Of a DNA stretch of 10,060 nt, positions 1 through 8,481 are shown in pieces (within the stretch, counting starts at the first letter, position 1; the number at the start of each line of letters is the position of its first letter). Origin of the DNA: Candidatus Pelagibacter sp. GTDB lineage: Bacteria; Pseudomonadota; Alphaproteobacteria; Pelagibacterales; Pelagibacteraceae. Below the pieces are notes generated by a model, which searched no databases, was not told where the DNA came from, and saw nothing but the letters and a program-made list of their open reading frames with translations. The stretch is from positions 1 through 10,060 of the forward strand of contig NZJU01000053.1 in assembly GCA_002692325.1 (NCBI GenBank), given 5' to 3'. The position numbers and the translations under genes were made by a program.

Positions 1-1651
1 TTTGAGCTTTTAGTGAGGTTAGGAGGCTTCGTTTAATATATCCCTGATTAGTAATATTTATTACCACGGACTCTTTTTTAATTGTTTCTTCTATATCATA
101 ATTTAAAACAGCATCTATTATTTTAGTCCTTCTTGGAATTGCAAATTTATCTTTTATCTTATTTAGTTCCAGCGTTATTAAATTATATAGTTCCTTTTTT
201 GAATTTATAAGTTTTTTAAAATAAATAATTAAATCAGAAAGTTTGTTTATTTCTGTTTCTATTTCAGTAATACCATATGCCGTTAATCTTTGAAGTCTAA
301 GCTCTAATATTGCAACTACTTGCTTTTCAGTTAACGAATATTGATGAATTTTTTTTTTTTCAATCAAAGATATAATCTTAGCACTTCGTTTAATCTTCCA
401 TTTTTTACTTAGAAGACTTTTTTTTGCTTCATCAGTATTTTTAGATTTTTTAATCAATTTTATAATTTCATCTATATTTTCAACGGAAGTTGCTAAACCA
501 ATTAAGATATGAGCTTTACCCTCGGCTCTTTGCAAATCGTGTTTAGCTCTTTTAAGTACAGTTTCTTCTCTAAATTTAAGGAACTCTGAAATAAATTCTT
601 TTAAATTTAAAATTCTTGGCTTATTGTTGACTAAAGCTAGCGTGTTAAAACCAAATGAGCTTTCAACATTCGTATTTTTATACAACAGCCTTCTAACAGT
701 TTCAGGCTCCACCCCTCTTCTTAGTTCTATAACTACTCTTATACCCTCTCTGTTTGACTCATCTCTAATGTCACTAATTCCCTCAATCTTTTTATCTTTA
801 GCCAATTGAGCTATCTTTTCTATCAAAATAGATTTATTTACTTGGTATGGAATAGATTTAATAATTAAAATTGACCTTCCGTTCTTTTTTTCTTCAAAAT
901 CAATCTCACCTCTAATTTTAAACGAACCCCTTCCACTTTTATAACCTTGTTTAATAATATCTTTTCCTATGATTACTCCACCGGTAGGAAAATCAGGTCC
1001 TGGCAAAAATTTCATTAATTGCGGAACCGAAATATCTTTATTATTAATTAAAGCTATTGTTGCATTAATAACCTCGCCTAAATTATGAGGTGGAATACTT
1101 GTTGCCATTCCAACTGCAATACCTCCAGCACCATTAACTAATAAATTCGGGAACTGGGATGGTAAAACTGTAGGTTCTCTCTCAGTTTCATCGTAATTAT
1201 TTCTATAATCAACTGTTCCTTTTTCCAAGTCTTCTGTCAAAAATTGAGATATTTTTCCCAATTTTGTTTCTGTATATCTCATTGCAGCTGGAGGATCGCC
1301 GTCTATAGATCCAAAGTTTCCTTGTCCATCTATTAAAGGTAAGCTCATAGAAAAATCTTGCACCAGTCTTACTAATGCGTCGTAAACCGCTTGGTCCCCA
1401 TGAGGATGATATTTACCGATTACATCTCCAACAATTCTTGCTGATTTTCTAAATGATTTAGTCCAATCATACCCACCTTTGTACATTGCATAAATAATTC
1501 TACGATGGACTGGTTTCAATCCATCTCTAACATCCGGTAAAGCTCTACTGACTATTACACTCATCGCATAAGATAAGTACGATGAGCTCATTTCATCTCT
1601 CACAAAAATTGGTTTATGTGGACTCTTCTCTATTAAATTATTTTTTTCCAT
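1..1651 (-). CDS. gyrA: DNA gyrase subunit A, N-terminal 550 codons (partial at left edge)
   Basis: GyrA is the DNA-cutting and rejoining subunit of gyrase (A2B2), which introduces negative supercoils using ATP hydrolysed by GyrB. I translated the minus strand from the ATG at 1651-1649; it stays open to the window edge. The start of the winged-helix/tower region is clear ([20 protein letters not shown], about residues 25-43). The breakage-reunion motif [11 protein letters not shown] is followed by PPAAMRYTE, with catalytic Tyr126 (E. coli Tyr122) after Arg125. IDGDPP rather than ParC-like APDDP makes this GyrA, not topoisomerase [20 protein letters not shown] marks the end of the long coiled coil. 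NQGYIKR near the edge begins the C-terminal DNA-wrapping domain, most of which lies outside. Residue 87 is Gln where E. coli has Ser83; Asp91 (E. coli Asp87) is kept. A run of 12 A on the sense strand (349-360) encodes Lys without breaking the frame. The start lies 5 bases after the ssb stop, so the two are probably co-transcribed and translationally coupled. Confidence 0.96.
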   Translation of the reverse strand, partial: MEKNNLIEKSPHKPIFVRDEMSSSYLSYAMSVIVSRALPDVRDGLKPVHRRIIYAMYKGGYDWTKSFRKSARIVGDVIGKYHPHGDQAVYDALVRLVQDFSMSLPLIDGQGNFGSIDGDPPAAMRYTETKLGKISQFLTEDLEKGTVDYRNNYDETEREPTVLPSQFPNLLVNGAGGIAVGMATSIPPHNLGEVINATIALINNKDISVPQLMKFLPGPDFPTGGVIIGKDIIKQGYKSGRGSFKIRGEIDFEEKKNGRSILIIKSIPYQVNKSILIEKIAQLAKDKKIEGISDIRDESNREGIRVVIELRRGVEPETVRRLLYKNTNVESSFGFNTLALVNNKPRILNLKEFISEFLKFREETVLKRAKHDLQRAEGKAHILIGLATSVENIDEIIKLIKKSKNTDEAKKSLLSKKWKIKRSAKIISLIEKKKIHQYSLTEKQVVAILELRLQRLTAYGITEIETEINKLSDLIIYFKKLINSKKELYNLITLELNKIKDKFAIPRRTKIIDAVLNYDIEETIKKESVVINITNQGYIKRSLLTSLKAQ

Positions 1652-1656
1652 GAATT

Positions 1657-2118
1657 CTAAAATGGAATTTCATCATCAAGATCTGATACGTCTTGATTAA
1701 TATTATCATTAGGTAAAGAACTTTTATTCTTAGATACTAGATTCGTTTCTTGATCTGATTTATTTCTTCCATCTAGCATTGTGAGATTTGAGTTATAACC
1801 TTGAAGCACTATTTCTGTGGAATATTTATCCTGACCAGAACTTTCATCTTTCCATTTTCTGGTAGTTATTTGACCTTCAATATAAACATTTGCTCCTTTT
1901 TTCAAATACTGTTGTACTACATTTACAAGGCCCTCATTAAATATTACAATTCTATGCCACTCTGTTTTTTCTTTTCTCTCCCCACTAGATTTGTCTTTCC
2001 ATGATTGACTTGTAGCTAAACTAAGTCTTGCGACGTTTTTTCCATTAACCATTTGTTTAATTTCAGGATCAGCACCCAATCTTCCTATTAATTGTACTTT
2101 ATTAAGACTTCCAGCCAT
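1657..2118 (-). CDS. ssb: Single-stranded DNA-binding protein
   Basis: SSB coats single-stranded DNA as a tetramer during replication, recombination and repair, and recruits partner proteins through its acidic tail. The protein has 153 residues, a normal length. The OB fold covers about residues 5-110, opening with [14 protein letters not shown]. The aromatic residues that stack on DNA bases are present at Trp40, Trp54, Phe60 and Trp89, matching the E. coli pattern. A polar, Asn/Ser-rich linker (about 115-145) leads to the tail DLDDEIPF, a close match to the conserved DDDIPF docking peptide. The ATG at 2118-2116 places [12 protein letters not shown] at the usual family start. No Shine-Dalgarno sequence is evident upstream. 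The gene is divergent from uvrA, an arrangement also found in E. coli and many proteobacteria, and is followed 5 bases later by gyrA, a neighbour common in alphaproteobacteria. Confidence 0.97.
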   Translation of the reverse strand: MAGSLNKVQLIGRLGADPEIKQMVNGKNVARLSLATSQSWKDKSSGERKEKTEWHRIVIFNEGLVNVVQQYLKKGANVYIEGQITTRKWKDESSGQDKYSTEIVLQGYNSNLTMLDGRNKSDQETNLVSKNKSSLPNDNINQDVSDLDDEIPF

Positions 2119-2145
2119 AGTATTTTTATTTAAAAGATTTTAAAA

Positions 2146-2175
2146 TTTACTATAAATATATATCATAAATACTAT
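2146..2175 (+). promoter_or_regulatory. Candidate promoter for uvrA
   Basis: TTTACT at 2146-2151 and TACTAT at 2170-2175 are separated by 18 bases; each matches four of six positions of the sigma70 -35 and -10 consensus. The predicted start would be near 2182, giving a leader of about 30 bases before the uvrA ATG. The region overlaps the candidate ssb -10 on the other strand. I found no GTTC or GAAC half-sites of the alphaproteobacterial LexA box anywhere in 2119-2211, so SOS control is not supported by sequence. Confidence 0.3.
2149..2154 (-). promoter_or_regulatory. Candidate -10 element for ssb-gyrA
   Basis: On the minus strand this reads TATAGT, five of six matches to the sigma70 consensus. 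It would start transcription about 24 bases upstream of the ssb ATG. No good -35 hexamer lies at 16-18 bases spacing. In DNA this A+T-rich such matches arise often by chance, so this is only the best candidate in the divergent gap. Confidence 0.3.
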
Positions 2176-2211
2176 TTAAATTTAAGCTGATTAATAAATT
2201 AAAAAAAAAAG

Positions 2212-5097
2212 ATGTTAAAAACTATTGTTATTAAAGGTGCCAGAGAGCATAATCTCAAAAATATCTCATTAGAGGTTCCAAAGGAAAAACTTGTTGTAAT
2301 TACAGGTTTGTCAGGTTCAGGCAAATCATCTTTGGCTTTTGATACAATCTATGCTGAAGGGCAAAGAAGGTATGTTGAAAGTCTGTCAGCTTATGCTAGG
2401 CAATTTTTAGACAAGATGAAAAAGCCAAATGTTGATATGATTGAAGGCTTAAGTCCTGCTATATCTATTGAGCAAAAGAACACTTCAAAAAATCCAAGAT
2501 CTACTGTAGCAACTGTGACAGAAATTTATGACTATATGAGAGTATTATATGCAAGAGTAGGCATTCCTTTTTCCCCATTCACAGGAAAACCAATAGTATC
2601 TCAGTCAGTAAGTGAGATAGTGGATAAAATTAAAAACCTTCCTAAAGCCTCAACTATTTATTTGTTGTCACCAATAGTTAGGGGAAGAAAAGGAGAATAT
2701 AAAAAAGAAATTTTAAATTTAAAAAAAAGAGGTTTTCAAAAAGTTAAAGTAGATGGTAAATATATTAATATAAATGATTTCCCAAATTTGAATAAAAAAA
2801 TTAAACATGATATTTCAATAATTGTAGACAGAATAGTTTTAAATTCAAAAATTGGAAATAGATTAGCAGATAGTGTTGAGACTGCATTAAATCTATCAAA
2901 TGGTCTTTTAAATGTTGAATATGAAAATGAAACATTGCCGAAAAAATTTAGAAAATTAGAGACAATATTATTTTCCTCTAAGTTTTCTTGTCCAGAAAGC
3001 GGTTTTACCATTGAAGAAATTGAGCCAAGATTATTCTCGTTTAATTCTCCATATGGAGCTTGTGAAGAATGTGAAGGTATTGGCAGTAATTTAAATGTCG
3101 ATCCCAAACTAGTAATACCAGATGAAAATAAAAGTTTGCAAGATGGTGCCATTGTGCCATGGTCAAAATCATCTTCTATGTATTATGCACAGACTTTATC
3201 ATCCTTAGCTAAATTCTACAAATTTTCATTAGATACATCATGGAAAAAACTCTCAAAAAAAATTCAAGATATAATACTTTATGGTTCTGACGACGAAGAA
3301 ATTAAATTTTCTTATGATGATGGTTATGAAAGTTATAACACCAATAAAACTTTTGAAGGCGTAATAAATAATTTAGAAAGAAGATACTTGGAAACAGAAA
3401 GTGAGTGGAAAAGAGAGGAAATTTCACAATATCAAAGTGAGTCAAATTGTGAAAAATGCAAGGGTTTAAGACTTAAAGATGAAGCTTTGTGTGTAAAAAT
3501 AAATAATCTTAATATTAGCGAAGTGACCATAAAATCAATTGATGAAGCTAAAGATTGGTTTGATAAATTACCAACTTTTCTTAATGAAAGAGAGAATAAG
3601 ATTGCCTTAAATGTCTTGAAAGAAATTAAAGAAAGATTAAATTTTTTGATTAATGTTGGTTTAAACTATTTAACTTTGTCAAGAGAGTCAGGAACTTTAT
3701 CTGGAGGTGAGGCACAACGAATTAGATTAGCTTCTCAAATAGGCTCTGGGTTAACCGGCGTACTATATGTGCTTGATGAGCCTTCGATAGGCTTACATCA
3801 AAGAGATAATAAAAAACTAATTAAAGCTCTTAAAAAATTAAGAGATTTGGGTAATACTGTGATTGTTGTTGAGCATGATATTGAAACAATGGAAAACGCA
3901 GACCATATCATTGATATAGGACCTGAAGCTGGATTAAACGGAGGGAAAGTAGTAGCTCAGGGTAAACTGAATGAGATAATATCTCATAAAGATAGTATAA
4001 CTGGAAATTATTTATCAGGTAAAAAGAAAATACTTGTGCCAAAAAAAAGAAGAATGGCAAAAAATGGAAGATATTTAGAAATTAATGGTGCAACTGGTAA
4101 TAATTTAAAAAAAGTTGATCTCAAAATACCTATAGGAACTTTTACTTGTATAACTGGTGTGTCTGGTAGTGGTAAGTCGACATTAATATTACATACTTTA
4201 TATAACGCATTAAATTTAATGCTAAATAAAAATAAATCTAGAAAAATTCCAAAACCATTTAAAGGTTTTAAAGGTATTGAATTAATCGATAAAGTTATTG
4301 ATATTGATCAATCTCCAATAGGAAGAACCCCGAGATCTAATCCAGCCACATACACTGGTGCTTTTGGACCAATAAGAGATTGGTTTGCAAGTTTACCAGA
4401 ATCTAAGGCGCGTGGATATAAAGTTGGAAGATTTTCTTTTAATGTTAAAGGTGGAAGATGTGAGACTTGTGAGGGTGATGGTGTTTTGACATATGAGATG
4501 CATTTTTTACCAGACGTATTTATTCCTTGCGATGTTTGTAAAGGAGCCAGATATAATAGAGAAACTTTAGAAATAAGATTTAAAGAAAAAAATATTGCTG
4601 AAGTTTTAGATATGACTGTTGAAGAGGGATGTGTATTTTTTGAAAATATTCAAACAATTAGGTCAAAATTGATTACGTTAAAACATGTTGGATTAGGTTA
4701 TATGAAGATTGGACAGCAAGCTACAACCTTATCTGGAGGAGAAGCTCAAAGAATTAAACTTGCGAAAGAACTATCAAAAAGATCAACAGGGCGAACACTT
4801 TATATATTAGATGAACCTACTACAGGATTACATTCTCATGATATAAATAAATTATTAGATATTCTTCAAGCTTTTACGAATACTGGAAATACAGTGGTTG
4901 TTATCGAACATAATTTAGATGTAATAAAAACAGCAGATCATATTATAGATATGGGGCCAGAGGGTGGTATAAATGGTGGAGAAATAGTAGCTGAGGGTTC
5001 ACCTGAAAAAATATCAAAAGTTAAAAATAGCCATACCGGCCAGTTTCTTAATGATATTTTGAATAGCAATAACAATAAGATGAAAAAAACTGCCTAA
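2212..5097 (+). CDS. uvrA: Excinuclease ABC subunit A (UvrA)
   Basis: UvrA is the damage-sensing ATPase of nucleotide excision repair. As a dimer it scans DNA, loads UvrB at lesions and is then released. The protein has 961 residues (E. coli UvrA about 940) and holds two ABC modules. Module I: Walker A GLSGSGKS at 32-39, signature LSGGEAQ at 496-502, Walker B Asp522-Glu523. Module II: Walker A GVSGSGKS at 649-656, signature LSGGEAQ at 840-846, Walker B Asp867-Glu868, and switch His900. The second zinc module, important for damage recognition, is intact (Cys750, Cys753, Cys773, Cys776). The first module has Cys260, Cys284 and Cys287 but Ser263 where E. coli has the fourth Cys. The ATG at 2212 follows ten A and a G with no classical Shine-Dalgarno sequence, and [17 protein letters not shown] is the usual family start. 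A membrane-protein gene follows 26 bases downstream on the same strand. Confidence 0.98.
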   Translation: MLKTIVIKGAREHNLKNISLEVPKEKLVVITGLSGSGKSSLAFDTIYAEGQRRYVESLSAYARQFLDKMKKPNVDMIEGLSPAISIEQKNTSKNPRSTVATVTEIYDYMRVLYARVGIPFSPFTGKPIVSQSVSEIVDKIKNLPKASTIYLLSPIVRGRKGEYKKEILNLKKRGFQKVKVDGKYININDFPNLNKKIKHDISIIVDRIVLNSKIGNRLADSVETALNLSNGLLNVEYENETLPKKFRKLETILFSSKFSCPESGFTIEEIEPRLFSFNSPYGACEECEGIGSNLNVDPKLVIPDENKSLQDGAIVPWSKSSSMYYAQTLSSLAKFYKFSLDTSWKKLSKKIQDIILYGSDDEEIKFSYDDGYESYNTNKTFEGVINNLERRYLETESEWKREEISQYQSESNCEKCKGLRLKDEALCVKINNLNISEVTIKSIDEAKDWFDKLPTFLNERENKIALNVLKEIKERLNFLINVGLNYLTLSRESGTLSGGEAQRIRLASQIGSGLTGVLYVLDEPSIGLHQRDNKKLIKALKKLRDLGNTVIVVEHDIETMENADHIIDIGPEAGLNGGKVVAQGKLNEIISHKDSITGNYLSGKKKILVPKKRRMAKNGRYLEINGATGNNLKKVDLKIPIGTFTCITGVSGSGKSTLILHTLYNALNLMLNKNKSRKIPKPFKGFKGIELIDKVIDIDQSPIGRTPRSNPATYTGAFGPIRDWFASLPESKARGYKVGRFSFNVKGGRCETCEGDGVLTYEMHFLPDVFIPCDVCKGARYNRETLEIRFKEKNIAEVLDMTVEEGCVFFENIQTIRSKLITLKHVGLGYMKIGQQATTLSGGEAQRIKLAKELSKRSTGRTLYILDEPTTGLHSHDINKLLDILQAFTNTGNTVVVIEHNLDVIKTADHIIDMGPEGGINGGEIVAEGSPEKISKVKNSHTGQFLNDILNSNNNKMKKTA

Positions 5098-5106
5098 ATC
5101 AGGTAA

Positions 5107-5120
5107 TTATGATATCATAA
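5107..5120. repeat. 14-bp perfect palindrome before the PuuD-like gene
   Basis: TTATGATATCATAA is its own reverse complement. It fills most of the 26-base gap between the uvrA stop and the next ATG, ending 3 bases before that start codon. With no loop it would make a poor RNA hairpin, so a site for a dimeric DNA-binding protein is the more natural reading, but no regulator is indicated and chance is possible in A+T-rich DNA. It also contains a minimal ATG-ATA-TCA-TAA open frame (5109-5120). Confidence 0.4.
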
Positions 5121-5123
5121 GAA

Positions 5124-5726
5124 ATGATTAATATTTTACAATCTCTGTCAAAAACAATCCATGTTTCAGTAATTTTAGCAATTCTTCTGTTTATCGGTCT
5201 TTACATAGGTGCTGACGGATTTGGATTTGATAAATATTTTTTTAGCTGGTTATTTAGATATTTCCATGTCCTTGCAGGAATAATGTGGATTGGTTTGTTG
5301 TGGTATCTTAATTTTGTTCAAATACCAAATATGCCCAAAATTTCTGACGAGCAAAAACCTGTTATAACAAAGATAATTACTCCATCAGTTTTATTTTGGT
5401 TCAGATGGGCTGCAGTTATCACAATATTAACTGGTTTAATTGTTGCGTATTTAAATGGATATTTACATCAGGCAATGACTCTGGGCATTGGAAGCGATTA
5501 CGGTAAGAATACAGCTATAGGTATTGGCATGTGGTTAGGAATTATAATGGCTTATAATGTGTGGTTTATAATTTGGCCTAATCAGAAAAAAGTACTAGGA
5601 ATTGTTGACTCTTCACCAGAAGAAAAAACTGCTTCTGCAAAAATTGCAATGGTTACTTCCAGAGTAAATACCCTATTATCATTACCAATGTTAATGACAA
5701 TGGTAGCGGCTCAGAATTTATATTAA
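5124..5726 (+). CDS. Small multi-pass membrane protein, PuuD/urate-oxidase N-terminal-domain-like
   Basis: This 200-residue protein is very hydrophobic, with about five membrane segments (roughly residues 13-30, 44-64, 92-112, 131-151 and 181-197). The pattern RYFHVLAGIMWIGLLWY (45-61), then NVWFIIWPNQKKVLG (145-159) and RVNTLLSLPMLMTM (180-193), resembles the membrane domain of PuuD, the membrane-bound urate oxidase family (Pfam Urate_ox_N, formerly DUF989). I recognise this from memory of family motifs, not from a search. His48, in the segment after FRYF, is a plausible cofactor or heme ligand, as in similar His-containing membrane domains; that is inference. Known PuuD proteins are longer and carry a C-terminal cytochrome c domain; no CxxCH motif or extra domain is present here. 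Urate as substrate is therefore unproven. The gene follows uvrA by 26 bases, possibly in one transcript, and its TAA directly abuts the secF stop on the other strand. No purine-catabolism gene is nearby. Confidence 0.6.
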   Translation: MINILQSLSKTIHVSVILAILLFIGLYIGADGFGFDKYFFSWLFRYFHVLAGIMWIGLLWYLNFVQIPNMPKISDEQKPVITKIITPSVLFWFRWAAVITILTGLIVAYLNGYLHQAMTLGIGSDYGKNTAIGIGMWLGIIMAYNVWFIIWPNQKKVLGIVDSSPEEKTASAKIAMVTSRVNTLLSLPMLMTMVAAQNLY

Positions 5727-6626
5727 TTAAGGAACTATTTTCTCTTCTTTTTTTTCTAAAGTCTTGGAACTTACTTTCAAATATCTTAATGCTGGGGATG
5801 CAATAAATATGGAAGAGTAAGTACCTATAACGACACCTAGTATCATGGCAAATGAAAAGCCCTTCAATATTGACCCACCTAAAATGAATATTGAAAAAAG
5901 CGCTAATAACGTTGTTACAGACGTTATTAAAGTTCTTGAAAGAGTTTCATTAACTGAAATATCTGCTATTTGGGTAATATCAATTTTATTATATTTAAAT
6001 AAATTTTCTCTTATCCTATCATATATAACTACTGTATCATTCATTGAATAACCTACTATTGTTAAAACTGCTGCTACAATGGATAAATTAATTTCTATTG
6101 AGAATAGAGAAAATATCCCAAGAGTAATAATTACATCATGGAATAAAGCTATTATTGACCCTAAACTAAACTGCCACTCAAATCTAATCCAGATGTAAAA
6201 TAACATAGCTAACAAGGCTAAACAAATTGACATAATCCCAGATTTAAGTAATTCAGAGCTTACTTTTGGACCAACGTTTTCAACTCTTCGATAATTAATT
6301 GCATTGTCAATGTTATTTAGTTCATTTTTTACTAATGAAATAGTTTTATTATTATTTTGGTTTGATTTTTCAACTTTAATTAAAAAGTTACCTTTTTTAC
6401 CGAATTCTTTAACATTAATATCGCCGATATCTAATTTATTTAATGAGTCTCTAATAGATGTAATATTTGCGTTCGAATCTTCAAAATCCACCTCAAATAA
6501 TGTGCCACCCTTAAAGTCAATACCATAATTTAAGCCTTTAAAAACTATAAAACAAATACTAAGCAAAAAAATTATAGTAGATAAAATATTTAGAATTTTG
6601 AAATATCTGGAAAATTTGATAATCAT
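5727..6626 (-). CDS. secF: Protein translocase subunit SecF
   Basis: SecF pairs with SecD in the inner membrane and uses the proton gradient to help pull secreted proteins through SecYEG to the periplasm. The protein has 299 residues (E. coli about 323). An N-terminal membrane segment (about 11-30) is followed by the family motif GIDFKGGTL (35-43), then a periplasmic domain to about residue 118. VGPKVSSELLKSG (118-130) leads into five further membrane segments. Key residues are present: Asp197 in YSMNDTVVIYDRIREN and Arg231 in SRTLITSVTT, at a constant offset from E. coli Asp213 and Arg247, which are implicated in proton-linked function. The ATG overlaps the secD stop by four bases (ATGA), a typical translational-coupling arrangement. 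The tail is charged (EKKEEKIVP). Its stop codon abuts the stop of the convergent membrane-protein gene, so any terminator must lie inside that neighbour. Confidence 0.97.
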   Translation of the reverse strand: MIIKFSRYFKILNILSTIIFLLSICFIVFKGLNYGIDFKGGTLFEVDFEDSNANITSIRDSLNKLDIGDINVKEFGKKGNFLIKVEKSNQNNNKTISLVKNELNNIDNAINYRRVENVGPKVSSELLKSGIMSICLALLAMLFYIWIRFEWQFSLGSIIALFHDVIITLGIFSLFSIEINLSIVAAVLTIVGYSMNDTVVIYDRIRENLFKYNKIDITQIADISVNETLSRTLITSVTTLLALFSIFILGGSILKGFSFAMILGVVIGTYSSIFIASPALRYLKVSSKTLEKKEEKIVP

Positions 6627-8176
6627 AATTTAATTCCTTTATCTTTATTTTGAAAAACTAAAATTGAGCATAGATGACGTGCTAAATAGTATGCTGAGAA
6701 CAATGTTGTTATAATTCCAATACCCAAAGTAACTGCAAATCCTTTAACGGGACCAGAGCCGAAAAAAAAGAGAATTATAGCTGCAATTAAGGTAGTAACA
6801 TTTGCGTCTATAACTGTTATTTTTGCTTTTGTGTAACCAATATCAAACGCATGAATTACAGATTTTTCGGTTTTAAGCTCTTCTTTTATTCTTTCAAAAA
6901 TTAATACGTTGGCATCTACAGCCATTCCTACAGTCAAAATAATACCTGCAATTCCGGGCAGTGTTAATGTAGCCTCAAGAAGAGTAAGAACACCTACTAG
7001 CATTAATAGGTTTGTAATTAATGAAATATTAGCTATTAATCCAAAATATTTGTACTTGAATATCATGTAAAGAATTACCAATAAAAATCCAACCATTAAA
7101 GAAGTTTTACCTGAATTAATAGAATCTCGACCTAAATCTGGTCCAACTGTTCTTTCTTCAACAATGTTAATTGGAACTGGTAAAGCACCAGAACGAAGTA
7201 AAAGTGCAAGATCAGTGGCTTCTTGAAAAGAAAAATTTCCAGAAATAGTTCCATTACCACCTGTTATTGGCTCTCTTACATTTGGTGCACTTATAATTTT
7301 TCCATCCAAAACGATAGCTATTCTTTTTCCAACATTTTCAGATGTTGACATTCCAAATTTTTTGGCACCTATACGATCTAAAGAAAAATATACATTTGGC
7401 TTATTTGTTTGATTATCTAATCTTGGTTGGGCATCCAACAGGTTGTCTCCGCTAATTACAATTCTTTTACTTACTATTAATTCCTCATTTTCTTCAGATA
7501 TTAATTTCTCGGTACCAAAATCACTTTGTTCATTCGAAACAAGCCTAAAACTTAGTTGAGCTGTTTTTCCTAAGAGTTTTTTTATTCTTTCAGGTTCTTT
7601 CAAGCCAGGGAGCTCAACTAGAATTCTTTTATCACCTCTTTGTAAAATTGTTGGTTCCTTTGTCCCAGTCTCGTCTACTCTTTTCCTTACTATTTCAATA
7701 GATTGTTTAAGAGCTGAATTATTAAGATTTAAGATTCCGTATTTTGAGAATATTATCTTCACCTCGTTTTTTTTTATATTATATTCAAACTCATGAGAAT
7801 TGTATCTTGCTATATATGGATTAATTTCATTTTTTTCTTTTTCCAAAAATATTTTTTCAAATTTTTTAATATCTTCAAAATTATTCAACTCAAATTTTAT
7901 AAAAGAGTCGTTTATTAAAAAATTTTTATAAATTAAACTATTTATATTTAAAAATTTTTTAAAAGGTATAATTTTTTCTTGTATTCTTTCTTTAATTAGA
8001 GGACCAGTGTCAATTTCAAGTAAAAGATAAGAACCACCTTGTAAATCAAGACCCAGGTTAATTTCTTTTTTAATAAATCTTTGATTATCATTTTGTAAAT
8101 TGAGTAGAGCAAATGATGAAATTAATAAAAAAATTAAATATATTGTTAGAATTTTAATTTTGGAAAAATTTAACAC
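6623..8176 (-). CDS. secD: Protein translocase subunit SecD
   Basis: SecD works with SecF and YajC as the proton-driven accessory complex of SecYEG. The protein has 517 residues, shorter than E. coli SecD (about 615) but within the family range. An N-terminal membrane segment (about 8-26) precedes LGLDLQGGSYLLLEID (41-56), the SecD hallmark. A Lys/Asn-rich, poorly conserved stretch (about 57-150) leads into the periplasmic domain with VRKRVDETGTKEP and LVELPGL. Five more membrane segments follow after about residue 355, including TVGMAVDANVLIFERIKEE (415-433); Asp421 corresponds to the functionally important Asp519 of E. coli. The start is GTG (8176-8174): no ATG suits the N-terminal membrane segment, and the codon sits 9 bases after the yajC stop. 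The intervening transcript is a U-run without a Shine-Dalgarno sequence, so reinitiation or coupling from yajC is likely. The end overlaps secF by four bases. Confidence 0.97.
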   Translation of the reverse strand: MLNFSKIKILTIYLIFLLISSFALLNLQNDNQRFIKKEINLGLDLQGGSYLLLEIDTGPLIKERIQEKIIPFKKFLNINSLIYKNFLINDSFIKFELNNFEDIKKFEKIFLEKEKNEINPYIARYNSHEFEYNIKKNEVKIIFSKYGILNLNNSALKQSIEIVRKRVDETGTKEPTILQRGDKRILVELPGLKEPERIKKLLGKTAQLSFRLVSNEQSDFGTEKLISEENEELIVSKRIVISGDNLLDAQPRLDNQTNKPNVYFSLDRIGAKKFGMSTSENVGKRIAIVLDGKIISAPNVREPITGGNGTISGNFSFQEATDLALLLRSGALPVPINIVEERTVGPDLGRDSINSGKTSLMVGFLLVILYMIFKYKYFGLIANISLITNLLMLVGVLTLLEATLTLPGIAGIILTVGMAVDANVLIFERIKEELKTEKSVIHAFDIGYTKAKITVIDANVTTLIAAIILFFFGSGPVKGFAVTLGIGIITTLFSAYYLARHLCSILVFQNKDKGIKL

Positions 8177-8185
8177 TAAAAAAAA

Positions 8186-8470
8186 CTATTTTTTTATTTC
8201 TTCTTTTTGAAGTAAGCTTGTAACTGTAGATTTAATTATCTGAACTTTAATATCACCTGAAATTAAAACTTCAATCCTATCATCTTCCATGACACGGTCA
8301 ACAGTTCCAATGATTCCACCTGATGTAATTATTTCATCACCTCTTTTTAAGTTTCCAACCATGGCTCTGTGATCTTTTACTCTTTTTTGCTGTGGTCTTA
8401 TCAGAAAAAAATAAAAAATTACAAATATTAAAATTAGTGGAATAAATTGTACCAAACCTTGACTGTCCAT
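8186..8470 (-). CDS. yajC: Preprotein translocase subunit YajC
   Basis: YajC is a small single-pass membrane protein that associates with SecDF and SecYEG; it is generally not essential, and its exact role is debated. The 94-residue length is typical. One membrane helix (about residues 7-25) ends in the family motif IRPQQKR. A cytoplasmic domain follows with LKRGDEIITSGGIIGTV, the conserved YajC core, and a Lys/Glu-rich tail. The ATG at 8470-8468 gives a short Gln/Ser N-terminus before the helix, as expected. It lies immediately upstream of secD, its usual partner. The 49-base gap after serS is the largest spacer inside this minus-strand unit and may hold a promoter. Confidence 0.95.
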   Translation of the reverse strand: MDSQGLVQFIPLILIFVIFYFFLIRPQQKRVKDHRAMVGNLKRGDEIITSGGIIGTVDRVMEDDRIEVLISGDIKVQIIKSTVTSLLQKEEIKK

Positions 8471-8481
8471 AAGAATAAATA

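Noticed and set aside
624..809. Plus-strand 61-codon open frame, Ser/Leu-rich
   Set aside because: Lies wholly antisense within gyrA, whose frame is clearly conserved; composition is that of a shadow frame.
1801..2004. Plus-strand 67-codon hydrophobic frame
   Set aside because: Antisense to the ssb OB-fold; Phe-rich sequence arises from A-rich ssb codons.
2736..3152. Minus-strand 138-codon open frame
   Set aside because: Antisense within uvrA over the first zinc-module region; no recognisable domain, low-complexity Phe/Ser/Leu content.
5845..6528. Two plus-strand frames of 68 and 74 codons inside secF
   Set aside because: Shadows of secF on the opposite strand, without motifs or plausible start signals.
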